NCBI GenBank assembly: GCA_964036045.1
Contig: OZ038382.1
Coordinates: forward strand, 74,262,687 to 74,326,686
Length of the DNA: 64,000 nucleotides
Origin: Eutreptiella sp. 'Long Island Sound 2002'
Lineage: Eukaryota > Euglenozoa > Euglenophyceae > Eutreptiales > Eutreptiaceae
Reading direction: 5' to 3'
Made by a program: the position numbers and the translations under genes. Every line of letters starts with the position of its first letter. Positions within the stretch are counted from its first letter, which is position 1. The notes under the pieces are model-generated. The model made no database searches. It had not been told where the DNA came from and was given only the letters and a program-made list of their open reading frames with translations. Shown one piece after another: positions 54,548 through 64,000 of this stretch.

Positions 54548-57294
54548 TACTGGCCTTCATCACCCCTCAGGGGAGGGTGTTCAAGTGGAAGGTCATGCCG
54601 TTTGGCGTGGCTAACGCACCCGCTCTATTCCAAGAGCTGATGAACAAGACCTTGTCCATCCTACGAAGGAGACCTAAGGTGCAGGAGCTCATATCCCGTG
54701 GTGCCCAGATGGAGGCTCACATCGACGATGTATGCCTCGGGACCAATACCCAGGAGGATCACCTAATCCTCTTGGGTGAGTTCTTTGCGGTCTGCCAGGA
54801 GAACCACACACCACTCAAGCTGGAGAAGTGTGAGTTCATGCAGGAGACCATGCAGTACCTGGGGTTTGACGTTGGCTATGGGTGGTGGACCCCAGCGGCC
54901 TCTAAGGCCAAACCCCTGATGGATGCCAAGGTACGACACGAAGACCCCAAGAAAGGATTTCATGATGTACGCAGTTTCATTGGGGCGTGCAACTTCTATC
55001 GCCGCCATATCAAAAACTTCACCTACACCAGCGCCATTCTGACGGACTTGATCAAGAAGAGTACTACTTGGCGCTGGGGCCCACAAGAGCAGCAAGCGTT
55101 TGACGAGCTCAAAGACAAGGTGGCCAACGCTAAGTGCTTGGGCGTGCCTAGGGCACAAGGGGAGATTATCCTGGTGACCGACGCCAGCAATGTGGGCGGT
55201 GGTGGAACCTTGTTCCAATGGCAAGCACTAGAGAAGGAGGAGTTCGACTCGGCCATTTCCCAATGGGGGACGGAAGGTCTCAACCGAGATGGAACCCTCA
55301 AGCACAGCTACCGTGACGACAAGTGGGTCCTAGTACCTCTGGGCCACTGGAACTGGAAGTGGAACCAGGCCAGGGGGAACTACTCCACCTATGAGCAGGA
55401 ATTGCTCGCGGGTATGCTGGTGCTATCCTCACAAGCACGACTGTTGGGGAGTAACCCTGTGGTCTGGCTGTGCGACCAAGAACCGGTCCGCAGTTTCCAG
55501 AAGGGTCCCCCACCTGAGAGGGCCAAGCTACGGCGCTGGTGGACCTACCTCAGTCAACTACGGCTGACGGTACACCATATTCAGGGAGTGAAGAACGAGT
55601 GTGCCGACTACATCAGCCGCAAAAACTTCGACGCCCTGATTGGTGCCCGGTCTGAAGCGCTGGCTAAGGAGGAGTTCAGCCGTATGGACGTCCACTTGGA
55701 CCTGAACATGACGATGATACGCCCCCTGGATGGACTCCAACAATCGGAGTACCTGAAGGAGTTTGGGGATATCTACAAGCGCCTGGAGAAACGCCTTGAA
55801 CCCCTCCTGGTCAACCAAGACCAGTGGAAGAGGGACAAGAGCTACCTCTGGCACGAGGACCGCATCGTGGTGCCTAGTGACCGAGTCCCAGCGCTGCTGA
55901 AGTGGACCCATGAGTTCAGCGGTCATGTGGGTGCTGACCGTACCCTGAGGCTGTTCAAGCAGTGGTTCCACACTACGTGGACTGACGACCAACTGCGGAA
56001 AACCCTCCAGCCCATTGTGGACAAGTGCCCGTGCAGGTCCTGTAAACCAGGGGATATCAGGGACAGAGGTCTCTACTCGACCCTGCCCATCCCTCACTGT
56101 GCTAACAGTGTTCTATACGTGGACTACACGGAGATGCCGAAGTTCGGGGGTTATGACTTCGCCCTCGTGGTAACCTGTGGGTTGACCAGGTTTACCAGGG
56201 TGTTCCCATGTACCAAGCACATTACCGGGGAGGAGACTATCAAGATACTCCTGGAGGAGTGGTTTTGTGTCTATGGGGCGCCCAAGGAGATCAACTCCGA
56301 TGAGGACGTACGAGTACGCTCAGATACTGGCTGGTACAAGAGGGTCCTGAGATCCCTCAATGTCCAGTTGTCTACGGGGATTCCCTACTCTCACACGAGC
56401 AACCCCCTATGTCAGCGACAGATCCGGGTCCTCAAGGAGAACGTAAGGATATGGTGCAAAACTGAACGCACCAGGGACTGGGTGAGACTACTCCCCGTCA
56501 TATCCTTGATGATGAACTCCCAAGAGAGTTCAGCTACTGGCTACTCGCCCCATGAGCTTTTCCTGGGGCGCCCGGCATGGTTCCTACATGCCCCCTATCC
56601 AGAGGACACCCATTCTTCTGTGGGTGAATGGGTCCAAGAGCAACAAGCGAAGGTGGACAAGGCCAAGGCTATGCTCCAGAGAGTGAGGGAGCGTGAGTGG
56701 AACAAGAAGAACAAGCACCGAGTACCGGCCACCTACCAAGAGGGGGACTGGGTGCTGGTGCACCACAGTCGACTACCCGCCTGGCCACGCTCTACCAGCG
56801 ATGACCCATACTTCGGGCCGTACAAGATTCTATCAGTGGATGGACACCGTATCACCGTGCGGTGTTCTCCCCGTCTAGGGGGGACCCTGGTGTGCGCTGC
56901 TCAACACCTGAAGCGCTACTATGATCCTGAAGACCTCTGTGGGGAGGAGTGGGAGCTGAACTACGAGGAAATCGCCGCTCTGGACCTACAAGGGGCTGCG
57001 AGCCCTATGGAAGTTGAGGGTGAACTCCCCGACATGAACGCCGACGAAATGGCTAAGGAGGGCTTCTACCTGGTGAAGTCTGTCCTACGCCACCGCTATC
57101 GCCAGGGTTGGCGCTTCCTCACCCTCTGGGAAGGGTTTGGAGTCAAAGAGGCCACCTGGGAGCCCTTCTCTGCATTTGTTCTACCTGAGGGACGCCTAAA
57201 CTCAGTTCTGGTTGACTACTTGTCCCAGAACAACCTTGGTGAGTTGCTGAGGCTCGCTGAGACGCTTGCCTCCAAGACTAAAGCTAGGGACTGA
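52813..57294 (+). CDS. pol: pol part 2: RT, RNase H, integrase, chromodomain
   Basis: A 1,493-residue frame ending at the TGA at 57292-57294; its first ATG lies inside the duplicated segment. RT (about residues 480-720): FWQVDLTPNAQE, FKWKVMPFGVANAPALFQEL, and a motif C reading MEAHIDDVCL, that is HIDD where YxDD is usual. RNase H (about 780-900): LVTDASNVGGGG, STYEQELLAGML, WLCDQEP. Integrase zinc finger: HEFSGH and CPCRSC (about 1030-1078). Catalytic core: YVDYTEM, INSDEDVR, then NPLCQRQIRVLKENV, where Gln occupies the place of the third catalytic Glu. C-terminal chromodomain (about 1415-1482): EGFYLVKSVLRHRYRQG, LTLWEGFGVKEATWEP. It is uninterrupted, but without gag and protease in cis because of X2. 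Confidence 0.9.
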   Translation: MMAASKTEDYQLLGEVLDQGLKELGYSREDLSVELFASDKQHVLDLYCSKGKNCSYKFYWPSFGMAYGNPRFSELGKVLTKVALERSRMVLCSPDWGAHGGNKYWRNLLDRLTISSVRLPDEAICVPLGRKTPIGKPGWGSMLSVVDGGLTSIRWEDLDPTLVQAIQRESDGLALGDLKDRLRPQDAIETTPGGDEYVVTDTNAPNSPCHVPVPDGVSECGLSELPSSIHSDDETEQDAFFVQTCVEEVENAEYVAPLKPLLSMRVEDPVDEELNPRSRLREYVDSKRKLVAKKLCYAKPTRSSWPLKQGRMGDLSQLKEDLEQKITTWQREVDLKLMKSVWGAHVRIPEEDDLSEECVCEPPRACLCCHRPLEMVEQDLLYAYQGLKDTTTGEESVEDHLPTSITQWASNLHSDEDMEDKIKILDPRVQKLIRTYLEVFGELPPPASCDKLVQMDLKLKPEFVGHKIRRRPYPAPKEQADEIERQIQECIDAGLVLEYKDGDYPLHCSPCFLVAKPGSTAKWLVVDYGELDKKTLNHSGSIPNMESTLEKIASCRYKTKMDKRSGFWQVDLTPNAQELLAFITPQGRVFKWKVMPFGVANAPALFQELMNKTLSILRRRPKVQELISRGAQMEAHIDDVCLGTNTQEDHLILLGEFFAVCQENHTPLKLEKCEFMQETMQYLGFDVGYGWWTPAASKAKPLMDAKVRHEDPKKGFHDVRSFIGACNFYRRHIKNFTYTSAILTDLIKKSTTWRWGPQEQQAFDELKDKVANAKCLGVPRAQGEIILVTDASNVGGGGTLFQWQALEKEEFDSAISQWGTEGLNRDGTLKHSYRDDKWVLVPLGHWNWKWNQARGNYSTYEQELLAGMLVLSSQARLLGSNPVVWLCDQEPVRSFQKGPPPERAKLRRWWTYLSQLRLTVHHIQGVKNECADYISRKNFDALIGARSEALAKEEFSRMDVHLDLNMTMIRPLDGLQQSEYLKEFGDIYKRLEKRLEPLLVNQDQWKRDKSYLWHEDRIVVPSDRVPALLKWTHEFSGHVGADRTLRLFKQWFHTTWTDDQLRKTLQPIVDKCPCRSCKPGDIRDRGLYSTLPIPHCANSVLYVDYTEMPKFGGYDFALVVTCGLTRFTRVFPCTKHITGEETIKILLEEWFCVYGAPKEINSDEDVRVRSDTGWYKRVLRSLNVQLSTGIPYSHTSNPLCQRQIRVLKENVRIWCKTERTRDWVRLLPVISLMMNSQESSATGYSPHELFLGRPAWFLHAPYPEDTHSSVGEWVQEQQAKVDKAKAMLQRVREREWNKKNKHRVPATYQEGDWVLVHHSRLPAWPRSTSDDPYFGPYKILSVDGHRITVRCSPRLGGTLVCAAQHLKRYYDPEDLCGEEWELNYEEIAALDLQGAASPMEVEGELPDMNADEMAKEGFYLVKSVLRHRYRQGWRFLTLWEGFGVKEATWEPFSAFVLPEGRLNSVLVDYLSQNNLGELLRLAETLASKTKARD

Positions 57295-59550
57295 ACCTTA
57301 CCCTTACCTGCCAAAGCGTATTAGTGAGTGTGCTAGTCCTAAGGTCCTGAGAGCAAGCCGCAGAAGTGGTGTCCTAATTATACCCAAGTCTGCACGCTTG
57401 CTAAACCTGGAGGGTTGATTTATTGATGCCACGGGGTACGCCCCGGGTCTCCCCTCCCCTAAGCGCCCAATTTCTGTGCTGGCGCAAAACCTTTGGGGAA
57501 TACCCAGCGTACTAGTCCAGGTATTGTTTTCCCTACCTATCTGTCTACTACAGGGAGGGGTGGCCAAAAGCTATGAAGGCTTGAAAACGCCGTTCTGCTA
57601 AGTGGCCAAAACACTGACCTAACCACTGCCACAGCCCACCAACCCTGCTAAAATTGCAGGAAACGGGTGGGACAGTGATACACGCACTACAGGTCCTACA
57701 CACCCTACAGTGGCACCATCCTGGTGGGCGAGCACTGCTGCAACCGGCTCAAGCCCCCACTCAGGACTACCACTCCTACACGCACACTCTACTGGGTGTT
57801 GTTGAAGAACATATCGTGGGTCCTAGCGACCCTCCTGTGAAGAAGACAAGAGAACACAGCGCTGCTAAGCAACTGTGGCCTAACAGGGGACGCCACAACG
57901 CGTTTCCCCTGCTAGGGCTTGGAGGGAAGAGGTGCTCTCGCGTGCAGGGCGCAGATGTCGTTGGAGTCGGACTCCCTGCTCTGCCACAGGCAGATGGGAG
58001 TTACTTGTTTGTGTGATCTGCGCCCTTGTTTAGCAGGGCATGAAAAAAATGGTATGCTGCTGCACCAATCACCCTACCTGCCCACCTGTAAAGCAAAGGC
58101 AAATGAAGGGGTGTTTGCGGCGGAGGAACCAAGCCACGGTCCAGGTATTATACCCTTCTCAGTGTGACCTATAATACACTGTCCGCAAACGCGCTGAAGA
58201 ATCAGCTCCCCTGTCAAGCAAGCAAGCGTTAAGGGACTCCTCAGGTTCTCTTAAAGAACGTACCGAGGAGCCCCTGGGTAGCCTAAACAAGGTTTACCGT
58301 GCGCACTTCGCGTGGCCTACCCTTTAATGCGTGTGTGAATGCGCGAGCATGCACGACCGCGTTGGGCAAACCTGCCCATCTCAACCTCAATCACGAACTC
58401 CACCAGGGGGTGGCCCCGCCTGGGCTTACTCACCTTACCTACCGCTGGAGAGAGAGAGCAAGTGGGCACGTGAGGGGCGCAAGCGAGAAACGTCACTATG
58501 CACTTGTGTGTATGTCTAATCACCCTGATCTGACCTCTAATCATCTGCAATCTTTCTAATCAATCCCTCTATCGCGTTGTATCGTTGTTAGCGCTTCTAC
58601 AAGACTCGTTCACGGAGACACGAGACGAGCAATGTGTATGCGGCATACGAGACGAGCATACCTGTAGTTTATACCTGATTCATTGAAGTCTTTTTCGTTG
58701 ATTTTCGAATTCTTGAATTTTTGATACTTCTATTAGTGTAGGTGGAATCTGTATGTTTATTTATTAATGTGTGTCTCGTCATTTTCAAGACTACGTGAGA
58801 CGTACGTTTATAATGCCACTATTTCGGCATTTTCCGGCGCTTCGCTAGGAGCCGCTCCTGCGCGCCGCCTTTTTATGCGTAGGAATTTCTTGATTTAAAA
58901 AATCTAGAGATGACTATAATTTTTATAAAAATGTGCTCCAGATGCACTATTGGATTCTGCTCAGGTGTGTTGTCTTAGAAAAATTCTAGGCCGTCATTTG
59001 ACGGATTTTGATGTCGTCGCTTCGTTTTTGCGTGGATTCGTCCATAATTCTCCCATTCCTGCCTCTGCAGATACCCACGCGCAGCCTCGCTGAGTAGGCC
59101 GTGTTCGGGCCGAAACGCAGCAGCCTGGAGAGACTGAGCAGAACCCAAGACCCCACCAAGGGGCAAATTAATTTTTTTCACGACTCCCTTCGCCCTAAGA
59201 CAGGTCACAGGTCGCCAGCAGGTTTACGAGAACCCATGCGAGTGTGTATATTGTGTCTTGCATTGGGTTTGTGTCGCGCTGCGTCTTGGAGGGAGGGATG
59301 CACATGCACATGTTTTGGCATGCTCCCAAACTAACCCAACCAAGCCACAGGAGCCCCGGCAGCGCCATGAGCGCTGAGTCTTCTGTAGGAAATGTTACAA
59401 ACAGAGCAGCAAAAGAGCGCCAGCCATGGTGAGCGCCCATTTTTCTGTGTGAGGGAAACTATAGGTATTTTAAAGTAGATGTGGAAACGAAGGAAAGGCC
59501 AAGAAAAAATCCCTTTTTCCTCAAATGCGACAGTGGTGGCCACCACAGCA
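57295..59550 (+). other. non-coding 3' region of the gypsy element
   Basis: About 2.25 kb between the pol stop and the polypurine tract. No env-like or other convincing ORF on either strand. It includes a pyrimidine-rich stretch near 58700 and scattered short ORFs. Long 3' regions of this kind occur in some chromoviruses. Confidence 0.6.
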
Positions 59551-59559
59551 CAAGGGGGG
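59551..59559 (+). promoter_or_regulatory. polypurine tract
   Basis: CAAGGGGGG directly abuts the 3' LTR start AGTAAG at 59560; such a tract primes plus-strand DNA synthesis. No equivalent G-run precedes the 5' LTR, where Helitron sequence ends in TGCCAT. Confidence 0.75.
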
Positions 59560-60344
59560 AGTAAGAAAAAGTGCTTTTCCAATGCTTTGAGGCATACTCT
59601 AGTTGTATTAGAGATGCACTGAGCATCCAGGCATTTCTATCTTAGTATTGGTCCTACCAAAAGTGGTGATAACACATTTTGACCTATGGAACCAAACACC
59701 CAATCAGGATATGGAGTGGACCCCTTAATCCCCTTTCAATGTGAGGCAAATCATCTTTTCCTGAGTTGACTGAGTACTGACATATCCAGGGCAGAGCCTA
59801 TGAATTCATCTATGTTTTTCCATGAATTCTTAGCTATCCTAGTGGTATGCACCCTAGGAGGCTGGGCACCTCTTTTTGAGAGGTCCTGGGTTCAATTCCT
59901 GGTCAGCCTAGCTAAGTAGGAAGATCCCATGTGACATGGCAGTGACCTCATCGCCACATGTCCTGCCACCTCAGCACATATGGGACCCAAAACAAAGAGT
60001 GCACATCTCCTGAGATGGCACTATGGAGAGAGAGTGACCATGGGGCAGTTTTCCAACTCTTTTCCAAAACATTTCAGCTATCTTTGTGAATATGCATTCC
60101 GATTTGACCTGAGTTGCAGTTTCTGTGAATATCCTATCATCTTTCACTGTTTACACTGCAGCCCTTCATGCTTTGATCCTGATTCTCTTCTCCTTGCAGA
60201 CCTCTGGCTTGGGTTATCCTGGATTGACTGTATTTCAGCAAACAAAAGGTTTTCATCTCCAAAAACAAGCAGCAGGAAACCCTACACCAGCAGCAAGCAG
60301 CAGGAGAGACAAAAACACAGTGTTGAAACCACTATAAACTTTTC
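59560..60344 (+). repeat. 3' LTR
   Basis: 785 bp, the same length as the 5' LTR, with about 10 substitutions and no indels. It carries the same tRNA-like fold (59859-59909) and is followed by the target duplicate TGCCAT at 60345-60350. Confidence 0.9.
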
Positions 60345-60430
60345 TGCCATCACCAACTTGTACAAGCCAACTGCCATGTGCCGTGCTGTGCAGCGCCTGC
60401 GCTGGCGCTTCCGATAACATCGACGGATAG
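60345..60430 (-). pseudogene. Helitron helicase fragment, upstream side of the LTR insertion
   Basis: On the minus strand this reads into GSWLVQVGDG, which meets GTTPNPLPLP from 38286 when the LTR element is ignored. WLLxxGDG is a recurrent motif in Helitron/Pif1-like helicases, so the two parts belong together. Upstream the frame hits TAG near 60437 and no further helicase is recognisable, so the 5' half of the gene is lost or rearranged. Confidence 0.7.
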
Positions 60431-60676
60431 CGCTAACAGGTGGTTCTGGGAGTAGTTACAGGCGGTTAGCGCCCGCTCGGCCAACTGAACAGCCAGAATC
60501 GGCGAAGATGCAACCGTACTTCACACCGATCAATGCGCCTCAGAAATGCGCATACATCTGTGTAATTAGGAAAAAAAATGCCGCCTTGTAGCATAAATTC
60601 TTTTCTGCGATGCGCACACGCGCGCCGCCGGCACGCCCGCGCCTGGACACGACGACCAGTCCGAAAATAATTGAAA
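60431..60676. other. short unassigned spacer
   Basis: Contains a stretch CGCACACGCGCGCCGCCGGC like the CGCGCGCG segment of the adjacent satellite, so it may be a diverged, truncated satellite unit fused to the Helitron relic. No Helitron 5' end could be identified with confidence. Confidence 0.35.
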
Positions 60677-63600
60677 CTAGTGTGAATGCCCGCGCTTGAA
60701 GCGCGGGCCATATCACCATATCACCATAGCACCATATCTCACACCGCACCGCATTTCACATACCCAATACAACACACCTCATGTCCCGTACCTCATATCC
60801 CGTGCCACCTGACTCATGTCTCAAACATCATATCCCGTACTCTATGAGTGAAACTTACCCCTCCTAAACTGTACTCTGATAGCACATTTGACACCGCGAT
60901 TCGCATAATCCATATTTCCAAACACATCACCCATACCTCACACTGTGTACAACATACCGCATATCCCTTACCTCGTATCCCGTACCTCATGACTCATGTC
61001 TCAAACCTCATATCCCGTACTCCATAAGCGAGAGAACTGTCGCCACTGCTGCCTGTTGGCTAAAATCGCCAAAAGTGAACAGGCGGGATTATTCGTGCAC
61101 ATACCTGGATAATCGATAGTACAGTACATACAAATTACATGAATCCATGATTTCAGATCGATTTCTCGTGCCAGAAATCGAAATCGCAAATCCGCCAGAT
61201 GCCATTTGACGGGCACGCGCGCGCGCCAGCAGCAGCGAGCACAATTGGGAGGATTTTTTGGGTATGAGGAACGACGACGACAACGACGACAACGACGACG
61301 ACGTCCATACCACAATTAAATATATTAGCTAGTGCGAATGCCCGCGCTTGAAGCGCGGGCCATATCACCATAGCACCATAGCACCATATCTAACACCGCA
61401 CCGCATTTCACATACCCAATACAACACACCTCATGTCCCGTACCTCATATCCCGTGCCACCTGACTCATGTCTCAAACATCATATCCCGTACTCTATGAG
61501 TGAAACTTACCCCTCCAAAACTGAACCCTGACAGCACATTTGACACCTCGATTCGCATAATCCATATTTCCAAGCACATCACCCATACCTCACACTGTGT
61601 ACAACATACCGCATATCCCGTACCTCGTATCCCGTACCTCATGACTCATGTCTCAAACCTCATATCCCGTACTCTATCAAACATCATATCCCGTACTCTA
61701 TGAGTGAAATATACCCCTCCTAAACTGTACCCTGACACCACATTTGACACCGCGATTCGCATATTCCATAATTCCAAACACATCACCCATGCCTCACACT
61801 GTGTACAACATACCGCATATCCCGTACCTCGTATCCTGTACCTCATGACTCATGTCTCAAACCTCATATCCCGTACTCTATAAGCGAGAGAACTGTCGCC
61901 ACTGCTGCCTGTTGGCTAAAATCGCCAAAAGTCAACAGGCGGGATTATTCGTGCAGATACCCGGATAATCGATTGTACAGTACATTCAAATTACATGAAT
62001 CCATGATTTCAGATCGATTTGTCGTGCCAGAAATCGAAATCGCAAATCCGCCAGATGCCATTTGACAGGCACGCGCGCGCGCCAGCAGCAGCGTGCACAA
62101 TTGGGAGGATTTTTTGGGTATGACGAACGACGACGACGACGACGACGACCATATCACAATTAAATATATTAACTAGTGCGAATGCCCGCGCTTGAAGCGC
62201 GGGCCATATCACCAAATCACCATAGCACCATATCTGACACCGCACCGCATTCCACATATTCAATACAACACACCTCATGTCCCGTACCTCATATCCCGTG
62301 CCACCTGACTCATGTCTCAAACATCATATCCCGTACTCTATGAGTGAAACTTACCCCTCCTAAACTGTACTCTGACAGCACATTTAACACCGCGATTCGC
62401 ATAATCCATATTTCCAAACACATCACCCATACCTCACACTGTGTACAACATACCGCATATCCCGTACCTGGTATCCCGTACCTCATGACTCATGTCTCAA
62501 ACCTCATATCCCGTACTGTATAAGGGAGAGAACTGTCGCCACTGCTGCCTGTTGGCTAAAATCGCCAAAAGTCAACAGGCGGGATTATTCGTGCAGATAC
62601 CCGGATAATCGATAGTACAGTACATACAAATTACATGAATCCATGATTTCAGATCGATTTGTCGTGCAAGAAATCGAAATCGCAAATCCGCCAGATGCCA
62701 TTTGACAGGCACGCGCGCGCGCCAGCAGCAGCGTGCACAATTGGGAGGATTTTTTGGGTATGACGAACGACGACGACGACGACGACGACCATATCACAAT
62801 TAAATATATTAACTAGTGCGAATGCCCGCGCTTGAAGCGCGGGCCATATCACCAAATCACCATAGCACCATATCTGACACCGCACCGCATTCCACATATT
62901 CAATACAACACACCTCATGTCCCGTACCTCATATCCCGTGCCACCTGACTCATGTCTCAAACATCATATCCCGTACTCTATGAGTGAAACTTACCCCTCC
63001 TAAACTGTACTCTGACAGCACATTTGACACCGCGATTCGCATAATCCATATTTCAAAACACATCACCCATACCTCACACTGTGTACAACATACCGCATAT
63101 CCCGTACCTGGTATCCCGTACCTCATGACTCATGTCTCAAACCTCATATCCCGTACTGTATAAGGGAGAGAACTGTCGCCACTCCTGCCTGTTGGCTAAA
63201 ATCGCCAAAAGTCAACAGGCGGGATTATTCGTGCAGATACCCGGATAATCGATAGTACAGTACATACAAATTACATGAATCCATGATTTCAGATCGATTT
63301 GTCGTGCCAGAAATCGAAATCGCAAATCCGCCAGATGCCATTTGACGGGCACGCGCGCGCGCCAGCAGCAGCGTGCACAATTGGGAGGATTTTTTGGGTA
63401 TGACGAACGACGACGACGACGACGACGACCATATCACAATTAAATATATTAACTAGTGCGAATGCCCGCGCTTGAAGCGCGGGCCATATCACCATATCAC
63501 CATAGCACCATATCTCACACCGCACCGCATTTCACATACCCAATACAACACACCTCATGTCCCGTACCTCATATCCCGTGCCACCTTACTCATGTCTCAA

Positions 63601-64000
63601 ACATCATATCCCATACTCTATGAGTGAAACTTACCCCTCCTAAACTGCACTCTGATAGCACATTTGACACCGCGATTCGCATAATCCATATTTCCAAACA
63701 CATCACCCATACCTCACACTGTGTACAACATACCGCATATCCCGTACCTCGTATCCCGTACCTCATGACTCATGTCTCAAACCTGATATCCCGTACTCTG
63801 TAAGCGAGAGAACTGTCGCCACTGCTGCCTGTTGGCTAGAATCGCCAAAAGTGAACAGATACCCGGATAATCGATTGTGGAGTACATACAGATTTTTGAA
63901 ACACGTGATACCATGATTTCAGATCGATTTGTCGTGCCAGAAATCGAAATCGCAAATCCGCCAGATGCCATTTGACGGGCACGCGCGCGCGCCAGCAGCA
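60677..64000 (-). repeat. about 640-bp satellite, each unit ending as a Helitron 3' terminus
   Basis: CTAG followed by a hairpin (CCCGCGCTT/AAGCGCGGG, plus strand) occurs at 60677, 61329, 62173, 62813 and 63453. Spacings are 652, 844, 640 and 640 bp; the 844-bp unit has an internal duplication of about 200 bp near 61600-61860. On the minus strand each reads hairpin, about 8 bases, CTAG, T, the Helitron 3' signature. Units also carry a CGA microsatellite, a CGCGCGCG tract and many TATCCCGTACCTCAT words. The array leaves the window at 64000. Confidence 0.85.
62109..62150. repeat. (CGA)n microsatellite within satellite units
   Basis: CGACGACGACGACGACGAC-type runs recur in each unit (about 61270-61305, 62126-62149, 62766-62789, 63406-63429), with slightly different lengths. 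They account for poly-Val/Ser frames in this block. Confidence 0.85.

Larger units (their letters stand above)
38287..60344 (+). mobile_element. Ty3/gypsy chromovirus-like LTR retrotransposon, interrupted
   Basis: Order: 785-bp 5' LTR, primer-binding site, gag, protease-RT (first half), element X2, duplicated pol segment, RT-RNase H-integrase-chromodomain, about 2.25 kb of non-coding DNA, polypurine tract, 785-bp 3' LTR. Both LTRs have equal length and about 10 substitutions (1.3%). The short target duplication matches at both outer ends, and the interrupted Helitron helicase can be read across the empty site, so this is one insertion event. Without X2 and one copy of the duplicate it would be about 11.4 kb. 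It runs antiparallel to the Helitron it entered. Confidence 0.9.

Noticed and set aside
42082-57294. Two separate gypsy elements fused by recombination between X arrays
   Set aside because: The LTR pair shares one target duplication, and the interrupted helicase rejoins in frame across the outer ends, so a single insertion followed by X2 is simpler.

Overview
This window is eukaryotic repeat DNA with no intact host gene that I can support. It contains spliceosomal GT-AG introns, a Ty3/gypsy LTR retrotransposon with a chromodomain, degenerate non-LTR (LINE-like) retrotransposons, Helitron ends and helicase remnants, a terminal-inverted-repeat (TIR) element carrying a FAR1-like DNA-binding gene, and many tandem arrays. 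FAR1/MULE-type DNA binding, chromoviruses and CTAG-ended Helitrons together point to the green lineage (an alga or plant). That is an inference, not a demonstration.

Layout, left to right. 1-9.5 kb: a LINE-like ORF on the minus strand that runs off the window edge (1-1520), long A-depleted plus-strand (T-depleted minus-strand) simple sequence, an island with a basic hypothetical ORF and 184-bp repeats (2840-4549), and a 471-bp tandem array (7880-9455). 9.5-21.3 kb: a decayed LINE on the minus strand whose reverse transcriptase (RT) is split by a 6.6-kb element, here called X (copy X1, 9960-16527). 21.3-31.7 kb: more T-depleted sequence, a frameshifted integrase-chromodomain relic (23.4-24.7 kb) and about 6.5 kb of non-coding DNA. 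31.7-37.2 kb: a 5.5-kb TIR element with two convergent genes. 37.2-60.6 kb: a minus-strand Helitron relic whose helicase gene is split by an LTR retrotransposon (38287-60344), which is itself split by a second copy of element X (X2, 43860-52769). 60.7-64 kb: a roughly 640-bp satellite, each unit of which carries a Helitron 3' terminus.

The most interesting observation is element X. X1 and X2 sit in unrelated targets (a LINE RT and a gypsy pol). Both begin at the same roughly 270-bp conserved head, pass through kilobases of nearly T-free sequence and tandem arrays, and end in an (ACCT)n tail. Both are flanked by very long direct duplications of the target: 1,778 bp with equal length on both sides for X2, and at least about 0.5 kb for X1. 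Taken literally, X is a large non-autonomous retroelement whose insertion is coupled to kilobase-scale target duplication. I know of no described family that fits.

The gypsy element also has its gag and pol in one frame, separated by a single UGA followed by CGG. This is the known leaky-stop context, with a small downstream hairpin, and pol has no ATG of its own, so UGA readthrough is the likely expression route. Its two 785-bp LTRs differ at about 10 positions and the two 1,778-bp duplicates at about 14, so X2 appears to have arrived after the LTR element. All counts were made by eye.
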